From Poindextera sp041691315 (GTDB taxonomy: Bacteria; Pseudomonadota; Alphaproteobacteria; Caulobacterales; Caulobacteraceae): 64,000 nucleotides of DNA. Numbering within the stretch: the first letter of the stretch is position 1; the number at the start of each line of letters is the position of its first letter. The position numbers were made by a program, and so were the translations under genes. The stretch covers positions 129,665-193,664 of the forward strand of contig JBEPUW010000002.1 in NCBI GenBank assembly GCA_041691315.1, in the 5' to 3' direction. This document shows positions 1 through 7,633 of the stretch, piece after piece. The notes beneath the pieces were generated by a model that saw nothing but the letters and a program-made list of their open reading frames with translations, was not told the DNA's origin and ran no database searches.

Positions 1-618
1 CTCAACGTCCCCGTCAACAAGGTTCGCGTTTGGGTGAACGGTCGCGGCGAACGCCAAGCGCCTTTAATCCAGAACCAGCTTGGACGCGCCGGACACACAT
101 ACCTGATCAGTTTCACCAATCTGATGGAGCTGCGTTTCATCGCGAAGTTCGCCGAAGCTGGCGTCAAGCTGCGCGTGGTACGGGCCGTCATGGGGGAAGT
201 TCAGGAACTCATGAATCGCCCGCACGCGTTCGCAACCAGCACCGTGTTTACAACCGACGGCAAAAAGATTCTTGCCCGGATACTTAGCGAAAGCGGCCAA
301 GAAGATGTTCTCGATCTGAAATCCGGGAACTATGAGATGCTGACCGTTATCGTCGATAGCCTCAAGCCCGACGTAATTTTCGACGCGGCTGGCGAAGCGA
401 CCGCTTGGTTCCCGCGCCGAGGGATCGCCCCCAACGTGCTGATCCATCCGCGCTTCTCCTTTGGGCGCCCCATACTCCGTGAAAGCCAAGTGCCGACGGC
501 GGCGATCGAACAATCCGTCAAGGTGGAAGGCGTCGAAGGAACCGCCGACCTGTACGAAGTTCCCGTTGAACAAGTCAGGGAAGCTATGGAGTTCCAAGCA
601 GTGCTCAGGGCGGCTTGA
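1..618 (+). CDS. VapB45-like antitoxin, DUF433 family (5' end outside window)
   Basis: The reading frame is open from base 1, so the start lies upstream. The first codons read like the end of an HTH helix (VPVNKVRVWVNGRGERQAP). The C-terminal 60 residues match the DUF433 pattern, with HPRFSFGRPILRESQVPTAA followed by a segment ending YEVPVEQVREAMEF. DUF433 proteins commonly act as antitoxins for PIN-like RNase toxins. The stop overlaps the start of the following PIN-like gene by four bases (TTGA), so the two are probably translationally coupled. The inferred role is neutralising the partner toxin and repressing the operon through the N-terminal HTH. A GTG at 34 is an internal alternative start, but the upstream codons look like coding sequence. 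Confidence 0.72.
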   Translation, partial: LNVPVNKVRVWVNGRGERQAPLIQNQLGRAGHTYLISFTNLMELRFIAKFAEAGVKLRVVRAVMGEVQELMNRPHAFATSTVFTTDGKKILARILSESGQEDVLDLKSGNYEMLTVIVDSLKPDVIFDAAGEATAWFPRRGIAPNVLIHPRFSFGRPILRESQVPTAAIEQSVKVEGVEGTADLYEVPVEQVREAMEFQAVLRAA

Positions 619-1220
619 AGCTCGCGTTTGACGAGCACCTACCACCAGTAATGGCGACGGTCTTTCAGAGCCTCGCCAGTCACCGAGGGATTCGAAAGCT
701 ATCCAGCGGCCTCGTCATAGAGAACGCGAAAGACTATGCCCCACGCCCGGATGACCATGATTACATACGGCGCAATGACGCGCCCTGGATAAAGCGCTTT
801 GCCTCCGCCGGAGGGGAGGCGATCATTTCGGGCGACCAGAAGATGCGGTCGGACCCGGCGGAACGCGAGGCGCTAGTCCAGACCGGCATGGTCGTATTCT
901 TCTTCGACCCAGCATGGAACAATTTCAAATTTTGCGACAAGTGCGCCATGCTCCTGCACTGGTGGCCGCAGACGCTTGGGATAGCAGAGACCGCGCCAAA
1001 ACCTTCGTTTTGGCGTATACCGGCGACGTGGAACGCAGATGCGGGGATTGCGCAGGTGTCGCATGCGGACCTGAGCCTGGAGCTGGTCGAACGACAAAAG
1101 GCGGCGGCGCCGAAGATACGGGCCAGGCGCGCCCCGGCGCAGACAATCCACCCAGCCCAGCCAGAACTAGATCTCCTAGAGACCAAGAATGACAAAACCA
1201 GCGACAAGCAAAAAGCCTAG
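615..1220 (+). CDS. VapC45-like PIN-domain toxin
   Basis: A 201-residue protein opens with the PIN-like start MKLAFDEHLPP, whose early Asp-Glu pair would be metal ligands. Around residues 55-110 it has the conserved stretch from DAPWIKRFASAGGEAIISGD to FFFDPAWNNFKFCDKCAMLL, characteristic of the VapC45 PIN-like domain. PIN toxins cleave RNA with a Mg-dependent acidic site. The start is TTG at 615, overlapping the antitoxin stop. The C-terminal 60 residues are basic and low in conserved features. Position within an integrated element suggests an element-stabilising module. The RNase activity is inferred from the family only. Confidence 0.72.
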   Translation: MKLAFDEHLPPVMATVFQSLASHRGIRKLSSGLVIENAKDYAPRPDDHDYIRRNDAPWIKRFASAGGEAIISGDQKMRSDPAEREALVQTGMVVFFFDPAWNNFKFCDKCAMLLHWWPQTLGIAETAPKPSFWRIPATWNADAGIAQVSHADLSLELVERQKAAAPKIRARRAPAQTIHPAQPELDLLETKNDKTSDKQKA

Positions 1221-1356
1221 CCAGCGCGAGCGCTTCATCGAGGCCGCCCGCGAAGCTGAGACCGACGACAGCCCGGAAGCGTTCGAGCGCATCTTTGCCA
1301 AGGTCGTGCCCCCGAAGGGGGGCAATCCGAAACCAAAGAGCGGCAAAAGCAAATGA
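1189..1356 (+). CDS. Small hypothetical protein (55 aa)
   Basis: A short frame begins ATG at 1189 inside the 3' end of the toxin gene and ends TGA at 1356, where it shares four bases (ATGA) with the next gene. The product starts MTKPATSKKPSQRERFIEAA, continues with an acidic EAFERIFAKV segment and ends in a Lys/Gly-rich tail. Many alphaproteobacterial mobile regions carry tiny proteins of this form (S/Q-ERFIEAAR followed by an acidic helix). The function is unknown. The overlaps on both sides make it likely to be the third gene of the toxin-antitoxin transcript. Confidence 0.55.
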   Translation: MTKPATSKKPSQRERFIEAAREAETDDSPEAFERIFAKVVPPKGGNPKPKSGKSK

Positions 1357-1727
1357 TCCGATCCTCCAAGCTGCTGGTCATCACCATCCTGATCGGCGTG
1401 GCCGGGCCAGCCTTAGCGCAGGACGTGCCGACCGCAGTCCAAGAAGCGCTCCAAGTCAAGGCGGAAGGCCGGGTCTTTGCCGTCGCAACCCGGTACGCGA
1501 AAACCATCGGCATTGACGCCGATTACGTTGGATACTGCTCAGCAAAGATGGAGTTATCCCACGGCCGACCCAGGGACGGTTCAATCCCGTGGGGCGTCGA
1601 CTACAATCATATCAACCAAGCCACATTGGACGAAACGCTACTGGTCCGCGAACGCTATGAGCGGGACTTTCTGATCCTTTGCCTTGCCGATGCAAAAAAC
1701 AGCCTTACCCACGCAGCGGCCAAGTGA
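1353..1727 (+). CDS. Exported hypothetical protein
   Basis: This 124-residue protein has a clear signal peptide: a basic start MIRSSK, a hydrophobic core LLVITILIGVAG and an Ala-x-Ala-like cleavage site PALAQD near residue 22. The mature part has a pair of cysteines (VGYCSAK and ILCLADAK) that could form a disulfide in the periplasm. No family was recognised. It overlaps the preceding small gene by four bases and so probably belongs to the same transcript as the toxin-antitoxin pair. Confidence 0.6.
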   Translation: MIRSSKLLVITILIGVAGPALAQDVPTAVQEALQVKAEGRVFAVATRYAKTIGIDADYVGYCSAKMELSHGRPRDGSIPWGVDYNHINQATLDETLLVRERYERDFLILCLADAKNSLTHAAAK

Positions 1728-1752
1728 GCGCTAGGCGTACCGGAGACTTGCC

Positions 1753-1983
1753 ATGAGCTTCATTCAGCGCGAACAGGGCCGCATCGTCGCCGCGATGGCG
1801 GCGGCCTCGCCGACCGAGAAACGTGAGCTTTGGCTAGCGCAACAGGCGTTGGCGTGGGCGAGCGATCCCACCCAGTTCGCCGCACCATGCGCGACGATCA
1901 TGGGCACTTCGGAAGTTTCAGCAGATTGTCGGGCAGATCGTGGTCCGCCTCAGTCCTTATGTAGCGATGGCCATACCGACTAG
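1753..1983 (+). CDS. Small hypothetical protein of mobile regions
   Basis: A 76-residue protein with an N-terminal helical segment MSFIQREQGRIVAAMAAASP, then LAQQALAWASDPTQFAAP and IMGTSEVSADC. Small proteins with a QQAL-W-x-DP...IMGT-x-E-x-S-x-DC pattern are common in alphaproteobacterial phage and island regions and have no known function. The last 20 residues are less typical. Its 3' end overlaps the convergent DUF3892 gene on the other strand by 86 bases, so one of the two ends may be shorter than drawn. Confidence 0.5.
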   Translation: MSFIQREQGRIVAAMAAASPTEKRELWLAQQALAWASDPTQFAAPCATIMGTSEVSADCRADRGPPQSLCSDGHTD

Positions 1984-2188
1984 TCGCGGTAACGACCCTT
2001 ACGCGGACCCGGTCGACACCCTCAGAATGAAGTTCCCATTCACCTGAATCTATACCCTGGACCGCCCATTGCTGGCTCTGGGTCCAGCGGGTGCCGTTGG
2101 GATTTGTGCCGCCCACGGATTCGATAGCCTCATATGGACTGTCGCGATCACCCTTAACGATGCACCGAATAGTCTGACTCTTCGCCAT
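1898..2188 (-). CDS. DUF3892 domain protein
   Basis: A 96-residue protein beginning MAKSQTIRCIVKGDRDSPYE, with a central W-(T/S)-Q-S-Q-W segment and the diagnostic ending YIRTEADHDLPDNLLKLPKC. The C-terminal Y-I-R-T-x-x-D-x-x-x-x-D-N-L-L-x-L-P pattern is that of DUF3892, a small family of unknown function. A purine-rich GGAGGG ribosome-binding site lies about ten bases upstream of the ATG. It is the most upstream of the minus-strand genes that turn towards the toxin-antitoxin cluster. Confidence 0.65.
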   Translation of the reverse strand: MAKSQTIRCIVKGDRDSPYEAIESVGGTNPNGTRWTQSQQWAVQGIDSGEWELHSEGVDRVRVRVVTATSRYGHRYIRTEADHDLPDNLLKLPKCP

Positions 2189-2465
2189 GCCGCCCTCCGC
2201 TCCCGTAGCGGGAAGACATCACGGCCACGCTTAGAAGTCGAGTCATATGGTACGGATTGTATAACATCGCCATCGCGATAGGGCGACCGGGGATCATCAC
2301 GCTATCGAGCCGCGCAATCTTTTCGGCGATTTTGGTCTCGTCCATACCGCCGATGATACCGGCGGCTTGAACGCAGTGCCATGCTTGTCAAACAGCCGAT
2401 ATTGGCAAACTGAGAGACTACGCAAGGTGAGCTGGTTGGGGGGCCGCGGGGCGCGGGTGGCGGCT

Positions 2466-2675
2466 CTAGATATCGTGTATCTCGGGCCGAACTGATACTT
2501 CCCCTTTAGGCGCTCCATCGACGTAGATGCGAAAACCGTCCGCCTCTTCCGGCCGGTTGATAAGGCCATATGCCTTAGCATCCTCATGGTTGGCGAACTC
2601 CGCTTTGTGGCGCCCAACCGCTTTGCCAGCTGGATGGGCCTTGGTGCGGCGAAAGAACTCGATCTCGAATGTCAT
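2466..2675 (-). CDS. Small hypothetical protein (69 aa)
   Basis: The frame is open further upstream, but the ATG at 2675 gives a compact 69-residue protein, MTFEIEFFRRTKAHPAGKAV followed by a helical EDAKAYGLINRPEE segment and a beta-rich FRIYVDGAPKGE end. The longer version would overlap the upstream gene on the same strand and add residues of unlikely composition. No family was recognised. It is probably co-transcribed with the 225-residue gene 62 bases upstream. Confidence 0.45.
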   Translation of the reverse strand: MTFEIEFFRRTKAHPAGKAVGRHKAEFANHEDAKAYGLINRPEEADGFRIYVDGAPKGEVSVRPEIHDI

Positions 2676-2737
2676 GCCGAAATGATAGGGCGGGCGCCGC
2701 CTCGACGCCATGCTTGTCAACGGCGTCGGTTCAACGG

Positions 2738-3415
2738 TCAATGCCGCACCGAATCCGCTGGCACTACCGCCTCGAACTCCAGCTCGGTCAAGCCGACTGG
2801 TCTCGGTTGGTTGTTCGCTGAGGCCGCAGACCATCCTGCCAGCATCAGCCCACGGGCGTCGATGCGGTGCGTGGTGATGACACCGGGATCGCCAGCGCCG
2901 GCGCCGTAGTGGGCGATCGCCACCCCTTCACCTGCGGACGTGGTCACCTCGACGGAGAGAACGCCGCGCGGCCCGACGTCGCCGCGCTCGATGATGCTGA
3001 TCATGCCCCAGCGGGGCGCGTTGGGCGTCAGGTGAGCCATAGTCGCGCCGGCTATCACAGGAGCCGACACCGCAGCGCCCAGGGTCATCGGCAGCCATGG
3101 GCTCAGCAACAGATGCTCAGCGGCATCCTCGGCGGTCAGCGCGCCTTGGGGCTCCGCGCCGACGTGGAGTTCGACCCAGCTCAGCGGGAGGCTGGCGATT
3201 ACCACCGATGATCCTGAAGCCAGGGCCTCGATGAGGGTTTCACCAATCAAGTTGTGCGGGATCTGGTGGGCTGGGCTTTTCCCGGTGGTCTTCGATTTGA
3301 TCGCAGCATCGGCCCGGCTGCGAACGGCTTTCAAGGCATCGGGCAGGCGGCGTGCGACCTCGGCGGAGAGCTGTTGGCCGATCGCGTGCTGAAGGGCGCT
3401 CACGGAAAAGATCAT
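2738..3415 (-). CDS. Hypothetical protein of the element
   Basis: A 225-residue protein starting MIFSVSALQHAIGQQLSAEV, with a basic N-terminal helix and an Ala/Gly-rich, mildly hydrophobic middle (LPMTLGAAVSAPVIAGATMA, about residues 109-128) that could be one membrane segment. No known domain was recognised. The start shares four bases (ATGA) with the stop of the upstream 302-residue frame, and the stop of the nested HGG-type gene lies 16 bases upstream, so its translation is probably coupled to that region. Confidence 0.5.
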   Translation of the reverse strand: MIFSVSALQHAIGQQLSAEVARRLPDALKAVRSRADAAIKSKTTGKSPAHQIPHNLIGETLIEALASGSSVVIASLPLSWVELHVGAEPQGALTAEDAAEHLLLSPWLPMTLGAAVSAPVIAGATMAHLTPNAPRWGMISIIERGDVGPRGVLSVEVTTSAGEGVAIAHYGAGAGDPGVITTHRIDARGLMLAGWSAASANNQPRPVGLTELEFEAVVPADSVRH

Positions 3416-4320
3416 CGGCCGGGCCTTTCGCTCAACCGTCCTTCAGCAGGGCCATCGTCTCGGCGGTCAGCTTCCGCACCATGCGTCGAGCCTCGGTCAT
3501 CTCGATCGTGTGCAGCCCCGTCCGGAAGCGGCCGTTCGATGAGCCCGTCTGGCCTCCCGCTCCCTTCCCGCATCCGTGCAACCGGCATCGCGGACGACCC
3601 TTCACCGCGGGCGATTGGCACGGGCTCCCCGATCGGGTTTTCGCTCCACACCGGGGTGCCTGGTTCATATGCCAGACCGAGGATCTCCGCAGGATCATGG
3701 GGCCGACTGGCGTTTTCGAGGCCGCCCCCGGTATTGACGGTTCCGACAACGGCGTTGGCTCCCTTGTGGACGTGCACATGGGTATGGATCACCTCGATCT
3801 TTTGCTTTCCGGCGTTGCGCAGCTTGGCGATTGCGTCGGTCTGCTGGACGAACAATTTCGCGAGCTTCACCGCCAGTATGCCGTGGGCATCCTGCTGCTG
3901 CAGCAGCACGGACTTCGCGAGCCGCTGATGCTGCTCTAGGACGGCAGCGTGGGTCAGCCAGGCCTGCGCCACGAGCATGCATTCGAGCTCGGACTCAGGG
4001 CCATGGCTGGCGATGAACGACAACGCGTCGTTCAGCGCGCCGACGGCATCGTCCGGCTTTTCGCTGGGCGCTGCCGCGAGTTGGCCGACCAACGAGTGAC
4101 AGAATCCGGACGATGCCGACCCCAGGGCGCGGCAGAGCTCGGCATGGCCCTCATGCTGATCGGTCGTGTCCATCTCGATGGAGGCGACCTTGCCGGCTGT
4201 CGACTTCAGCTTGAACCTCGGCGCGGTGCGGGCCTTGGCCAGCTTCTCCGCCAGCCAGGCGCTTGCGGCACTCGGGCCAACGGGCGAGGTCGCCGCGGGT
4301 AGGTTGGTCTTGCCGGTCAT
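3412..4320 (-). CDS. Hypothetical element protein overlapping an HGGxSTG gene
   Basis: The ATG at 4320 has a GGAG ribosome-binding site seven bases upstream and lies 35 bases after the DUF1376 gene. The product is about 302 residues. The helical middle contains LAKLFVQQTDAIAKLRNAGK and the striking beta segment QKIEVIHTHVHVHKGANAVV, followed by an N-x-G-G-G turn. Similar QKVxVxHVxVxxGGxAxVG proteins sit just before HGGxSTG genes in many alphaproteobacterial elements. The last 85 residues are read in a second frame across the nested gene and are Arg/Asp/Gly-rich. The stop overlaps the next start by four bases, which supports the long form. Confidence 0.55.
   Translation of the reverse strand: MTGKTNLPAATSPVGPSAASAWLAEKLAKARTAPRFKLKSTAGKVASIEMDTTDQHEGHAELCRALGSASSGFCHSLVGQLAAAPSEKPDDAVGALNDALSFIASHGPESELECMLVAQAWLTHAAVLEQHQRLAKSVLLQQQDAHGILAVKLAKLFVQQTDAIAKLRNAGKQKIEVIHTHVHVHKGANAVVGTVNTGGGLENASRPHDPAEILGLAYEPGTPVWSENPIGEPVPIARGEGSSAMPVARMREGSGRPDGLIERPLPDGAAHDRDDRGSTHGAEADRRDDGPAEGRLSERPGR
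3432..3668 (-). CDS. HGGxSTG-type small protein, nested in another gene
   Basis: A 78-residue product begins MNQAPRCGAKTRSGSPCQSP, followed by RCRLHGCGKGAGGQTGSSNG and a C-terminal helix ending AETMALLKDG. The Cys-rich CGAKTRSGSPCQSP plus R-x-R-x-H-G motif followed by a Gly-rich segment is typical of the HGGxSTG (HGGxxxGAP) small proteins found in phage and island regions. The family's biochemical role is unknown. The gene lies entirely within the 3' third of a longer same-strand frame in another phase. The ATG at 3668 was chosen because the family motif begins at once; ATG 3698 is possible. Confidence 0.62.
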   Translation of the reverse strand: MNQAPRCGAKTRSGSPCQSPAVKGRPRCRLHGCGKGAGGQTGSSNGRFRTGLHTIEMTEARRMVRKLTAETMALLKDG

Positions 4321-4355
4321 CTTGGTCTCCGGCTGATCTCGCAACGGGCGCGCCA

Positions 4356-5279
4356 TCAGCCGACAGCCCGAAGGTTCGGCGCCGGCTGCGGGCCCCACCC
4401 CTGTTTCCATTCTCCGGTGGCCTGCAGGTGGGCAAGACGTAGGGCGATCGTGTCCTCATCGACCGCCAGCGTTTGCGCCTGGGCGTCACCGTCGATCGCC
4501 AGCCAATCTTCGTATCGGGCGTCACGCAGCCAGCGATCCATCGCCGCAGCGCCGCCGTCCATGCGCGGTTCACGGCCTTCGCGGGCAAAGCGCGCCGCGG
4601 CGTCGGCGAGGCGATCGCGAACCGGGCCTGGCAGGCGATGCCAGATGCTGAGCGACTTCGGCTTGCTGGATCTGCCCTTGACGTGTGGGTAGGCTCGCCA
4701 AGCCGCTTCGAACTCTTCTGGATAGGCCGATCGTTTCGCCGGCCGATCGTCGCCCGCTGGCGACAAAGAGATAGTCTCTTCCTTACCCTTACACTTACCC
4801 TTTACTGGCATTGCCACGGCACTGTCTTCGTTATGCCGTGGCATACGATCTGGCGTGCCGTGGCTGTGCGGTGGCAATGCCGGACTGTCCGATGTCGGGT
4901 CAGATCGGCGCGCCCATCGTTTCGAGGCTCGCTCCCGCTGGCGGAGCCGCCCGGCCCAAGCCTCCATCGCCTTCTCCGCCACCACGGGGTGATAAAGCCT
5001 TTCGTCAGTGCATCGGACCCAGCCCCTGAGGGCCTGGTCTGACAATCCTCGCCATTCAGCGAGCGAGTAGCCTGCCAGCCGGGCAAGGATGCGTTCGTCG
5101 TCGGGTAGGGATGCCGCCGGCACCTGGTTCCAGGCGGCGCACCACAACAGCACCGCGGCTTTGAACTCCTCCCCGGTCGACAGCGCGGCCAGGTCGGACT
5201 CGCGCAGCCGGACCACGTCTAACGGCATGTAGGGGAGGCCCCGGCAGTCGCATTCAGGGCTGGTCATTGGCGCCGTCAT
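4356..5279 (-). CDS. DUF1376 replication-type protein
   Basis: A 307-residue protein. Residues 17-110 (PYMPLDVVRLRESDLAALST, then AVLLWCAAWNQVPAASLPDD and LAGYSLAEW) match DUF1376, a domain found in phage and prophage replication proteins and usually encoded beside a helicase or helicase loader. A charged, Ser/Pro-rich linker (about 115-190) leads to a C-terminal domain with EEFEAAWRAYPHVKGRSSKP and a W-x-x-x-x-RYEDWLA motif, also common in such proteins. The start overlaps the helicase stop by four bases. It probably acts in replication initiation of the element. Confidence 0.72.
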   Translation of the reverse strand: MTAPMTSPECDCRGLPYMPLDVVRLRESDLAALSTGEEFKAAVLLWCAAWNQVPAASLPDDERILARLAGYSLAEWRGLSDQALRGWVRCTDERLYHPVVAEKAMEAWAGRLRQRERASKRWARRSDPTSDSPALPPHSHGTPDRMPRHNEDSAVAMPVKGKCKGKEETISLSPAGDDRPAKRSAYPEEFEAAWRAYPHVKGRSSKPKSLSIWHRLPGPVRDRLADAAARFAREGREPRMDGGAAAMDRWLRDARYEDWLAIDGDAQAQTLAVDEDTIALRLAHLQATGEWKQGWGPQPAPNLRAVG

Positions 5280-6709
5280 CGCAATACTCCGGCGTCTGGC
5301 AGGTCGCGGATCACGTTGCTCGCGACGTCAACGAAAGCTTTCAGATTGCAGATCGGGCCTGACCTGTTTTTCGCGATCAGCAGGTCAAGTTCGTGCTTCA
5401 CCTCCTGGGCGCGGTCCCAGTCGCCATCCGCCGCCGACCGTTCGAGATAGTAGCTGTCGCGGTACAGCAGGCAGACCAGATCGGCGATCTGCTCGATTGC
5501 GCCGGACCAGTTGAGGTCGGCCAGGGTGGGCCGTTTGTCGGTCCGGTTCTCGGTCTGGCGGTTGACCTGGACCAGGGCGATGATGGGCACGCCGATCTGC
5601 TTGGCCACGTCCTTCAGCTCATTGACGGTGTCGGCTGTGTCAGCGGCCTTGGAGTCTGTGCGGCGAACCGGCCGCACGAGACCGATATGGTCGATCAGGA
5701 CTGCACCGCGACTAACCCCAGCTTTTTCCCACGCCCGCATCTGGCGCAGCGCGCGGGAGCGAATGTCATCGATGGTGAGACCACCGGCGTCCGTGACGAC
5801 GAACGGGAGTTCGGCCAGCCGGCGCGCGGCGCTACGAGCCTTGTCCCAGACGTCGGGGCGACCTCTGCCTTTCAGCAGCTCCCCATAGGAAATGTTGCCG
5901 CCGTAGGCCGCGTCATATCGGGCCTCTGGATCATAGGCCAGATCGGCGATCAGCCGCGCCTGGACTTCCTGGCGGGGCATTTCCAGCGAAAACATCATCA
6001 CGCCGCGGCCGTTCTCGGCGATCCCGCGCCCGAGACACAGGCCGGCAACGGACTTGCCGATCGACGTGCGGCCTCCGATGAACCAAACGTCGGCCTGGCG
6101 TATGCCGCCGGTCACACGCTCGATGGTTTGAAGGCCAACAGGGGCGCCCGCGAACTCACCGCGGCGTGCGGCTTCGATCGTTTCGAGGGCGTCTAAGCCG
6201 ATCGGCGTGGCTTTCGCCGTGTCGCCGGACCGGGCGAGTTCAGTAAGCGACCCTTCCACGCGAGCGAGCTGGTCGAGCGCCGCCAACGGTTCCCGGCGCG
6301 CGGCGAACGCGGTCTCTTCGGCTAATCGGATCAGATCGCGCCGCAGCGACGTGTCCAAGATCACGGACGCATACGTCGGCGCGGTAATGGCTGGCGGCGC
6401 GCGGTCGACCAAGTCGGCCAGGTAGCGCAGTCCGCCCAGCTCGAGCATCGCCGGATCCAGCTTGAAGCGCTCCCACAGCGCAATTGCCTCTGGCCTGAGG
6501 CCGGTGGCAGCTATCGTTCGGATCGCCTCGAACAGTCGAGCGTGAAACGGCTCGTGGAAGTGCAAGGCCTGCAGCCCGCCCAGCTCGTCCAGGGCGTTGG
6601 CGTCGAACAGGATCGCGCCCAGTAACGCCTGCTCGGCTTCAAGGTTGTGCGGGGCCAGGTCCGGCGTCTCGTCAGGACGCAGGTCCAATGCGGCGACAAG
6701 GCGGCTCAT
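5276..6709 (-). CDS. DnaB-like replicative helicase
   Basis: A 477-residue helicase, about the normal length of DnaB. The N-terminal DnaB domain (residues 20-120) includes HNLEAEQALLGAILFDANAL. The RecA-like C-terminal domain has a Walker A motif GGRTSIGKS near residue 212, SLEMPRQEVQARLIAD just after it, a Walker B-like VLIDHIGL segment and the late RDSYYLE/AKNRSGP motifs. It would unwind DNA at the element's own origin or take over the host fork. Four-base overlaps link it to the winged-HTH gene upstream and the DUF1376 gene downstream. Its divergence from a chromosomal DnaB, and its setting, mark it as the phage-type enzyme. Confidence 0.88.
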   Translation of the reverse strand: MSRLVAALDLRPDETPDLAPHNLEAEQALLGAILFDANALDELGGLQALHFHEPFHARLFEAIRTIAATGLRPEAIALWERFKLDPAMLELGGLRYLADLVDRAPPAITAPTYASVILDTSLRRDLIRLAEETAFAARREPLAALDQLARVEGSLTELARSGDTAKATPIGLDALETIEAARRGEFAGAPVGLQTIERVTGGIRQADVWFIGGRTSIGKSVAGLCLGRGIAENGRGVMMFSLEMPRQEVQARLIADLAYDPEARYDAAYGGNISYGELLKGRGRPDVWDKARSAARRLAELPFVVTDAGGLTIDDIRSRALRQMRAWEKAGVSRGAVLIDHIGLVRPVRRTDSKAADTADTVNELKDVAKQIGVPIIALVQVNRQTENRTDKRPTLADLNWSGAIEQIADLVCLLYRDSYYLERSAADGDWDRAQEVKHELDLLIAKNRSGPICNLKAFVDVASNVIRDLPDAGVLR

Positions 6710-7056
6710 TGGTCGGCGCCAGAGTGCTCGGCCTCGACCGCCTTTCGAGCGGCATGGAGCGCGCGTTCAAGGGGCGTCGTCGCCCGCCAGACGACGACCT
6801 TACCGCCCAACGCACCCTGGCCGCGCCGACCGCTGTCATCGATCAGGCCCTGGCCGCGCAGTTCGGAGCACCGAGCCCGGCAGATCATCCAATGCGCTCC
6901 GATCTCGGCAGCGATCTGCTCGGCGGTAGAGGGGCCGCGCTCGATGATCTCCAGTGCGCGCTGGCGGATTGGCTTGGCTCGGGGAGCAAAAGCCCGCGCT
7001 GCATCGCGTCCTGTCTCGGCCGGTCCTTTGTGGCCTGGTTCGTATGGGTAGCTCAT
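6706..7056 (-). CDS. Winged-helix DNA-binding protein
   Basis: The ATG at 7056, which overlaps the preceding stop by four bases, gives a 116-residue protein MSYPYEPGHKGPAETGRDAA and so on. Residues 38-90 (ALEIIERGPSTAEQIAAEIG, then CRARCSELRGQGLIDDSGRR) have the helix-turn-helix and wing pattern of small winged-HTH regulators. The C-terminus ends in a charged helix. It precedes the helicase gene with a four-base overlap and probably regulates or assists the replication operon. That role is inferred from position. Confidence 0.6.
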   Translation of the reverse strand: MSYPYEPGHKGPAETGRDAARAFAPRAKPIRQRALEIIERGPSTAEQIAAEIGAHWMICRARCSELRGQGLIDDSGRRGQGALGGKVVVWRATTPLERALHAARKAVEAEHSGADQ

Positions 7057-7301
7057 GGCCGAACACCGAGCGCTGGTTCGGCGAGACGCCGAGCGCGAGC
7101 AGCACAAACGCCGGCCCGGTGAAGCAGCCAAAGGCGCTCGTCGCCGGTATAGCGATCGGCCATCCGAGCATTCAGCGCAGCGGCGGAGGCGTACTGGGCG
7201 GCTTGATCGACGGTCGAGCTAGGCGTATGTCCGGTCGGCTCGTGGCGAGCAGATCTAAGCGGGGCGGCCTGCCAGGGCCGCCCTTCGTTTGTCTGGGTCA
7301 T
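7053..7301 (-). CDS. Small hypothetical protein (82 aa)
   Basis: An 82-residue Ala/Arg-rich protein starting MTQTNEGRPWQAAPLRSARH, with a helical stretch QAAQYASAAALNARMADRYT and a second GVCAARARRLAEPALGVR. No family was recognised. It is placed as a gene because it fits exactly between the excisionase-like gene (three bases upstream) and the winged-HTH gene (four-base overlap downstream) on the same strand. Confidence 0.45.
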   Translation of the reverse strand: MTQTNEGRPWQAAPLRSARHEPTGHTPSSTVDQAAQYASAAALNARMADRYTGDERLWLLHRAGVCAARARRLAEPALGVRP

Positions 7302-7304
7302 GGT

Positions 7305-7556
7305 TCACGCGGCCTCGCCGGCCAGAAATGCCGTTAGGTCCGTTCGCAGGACCAGCCGGCGGCCGGCCCGCTTGACGGTTCTCAGCTCCCCGGAAGAGAT
7401 TAATTCGTACAGTTTTGACCTGGAAAACCCGGCGAGCGCGCAGGCTTCCGGCACGGGGTAGGCGAGCTTTTCAGAGGCCGGAATGTTGGGCTTTTCGCGT
7501 CGGTGGATGTCGGGCGATAAAGCACGCGGGGACACTGTCTGGAGAAGGTCGGCCAT
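7305..7556 (-). CDS. AlpA/excisionase-like helix-turn-helix protein
   Basis: The ATG at 7556 has a GAGG site about nine bases upstream and gives 83 residues. The C-terminal half (YPVPEACALAGFSRSKLYEL, then ISSGELRTVKRAGRRLVLRT) is a MerR-like winged HTH of the excisionase/AlpA type: recognition helix SRSKLYELI, then a basic wing, then a short DLTAFL helix. Such proteins direct integrase towards excision or switch on integrase expression. Its place two genes from the integrase fits that role. Confidence 0.78.
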   Translation of the reverse strand: MADLLQTVSPRALSPDIHRREKPNIPASEKLAYPVPEACALAGFSRSKLYELISSGELRTVKRAGRRLVLRTDLTAFLAGEAA

Positions 7557-7633
7557 CCGGAACACCTCGTTGCAATGTGGACTGCGTCGGAGGTTGCTGG
7601 ACGTTCTCTGCCTCGCAAACATTGGGCGTAGTG

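Noticed and set aside
2154..2345. A 63-residue minus-strand frame beginning MDETKIAEKIARLDS upstream of the DUF3892 gene
   Set aside because: The start looks protein-like, but it overlaps the DUF3892 start in another phase, lacks a good ribosome-binding site, and its end is of poor composition. A small gene here is possible but not supported.
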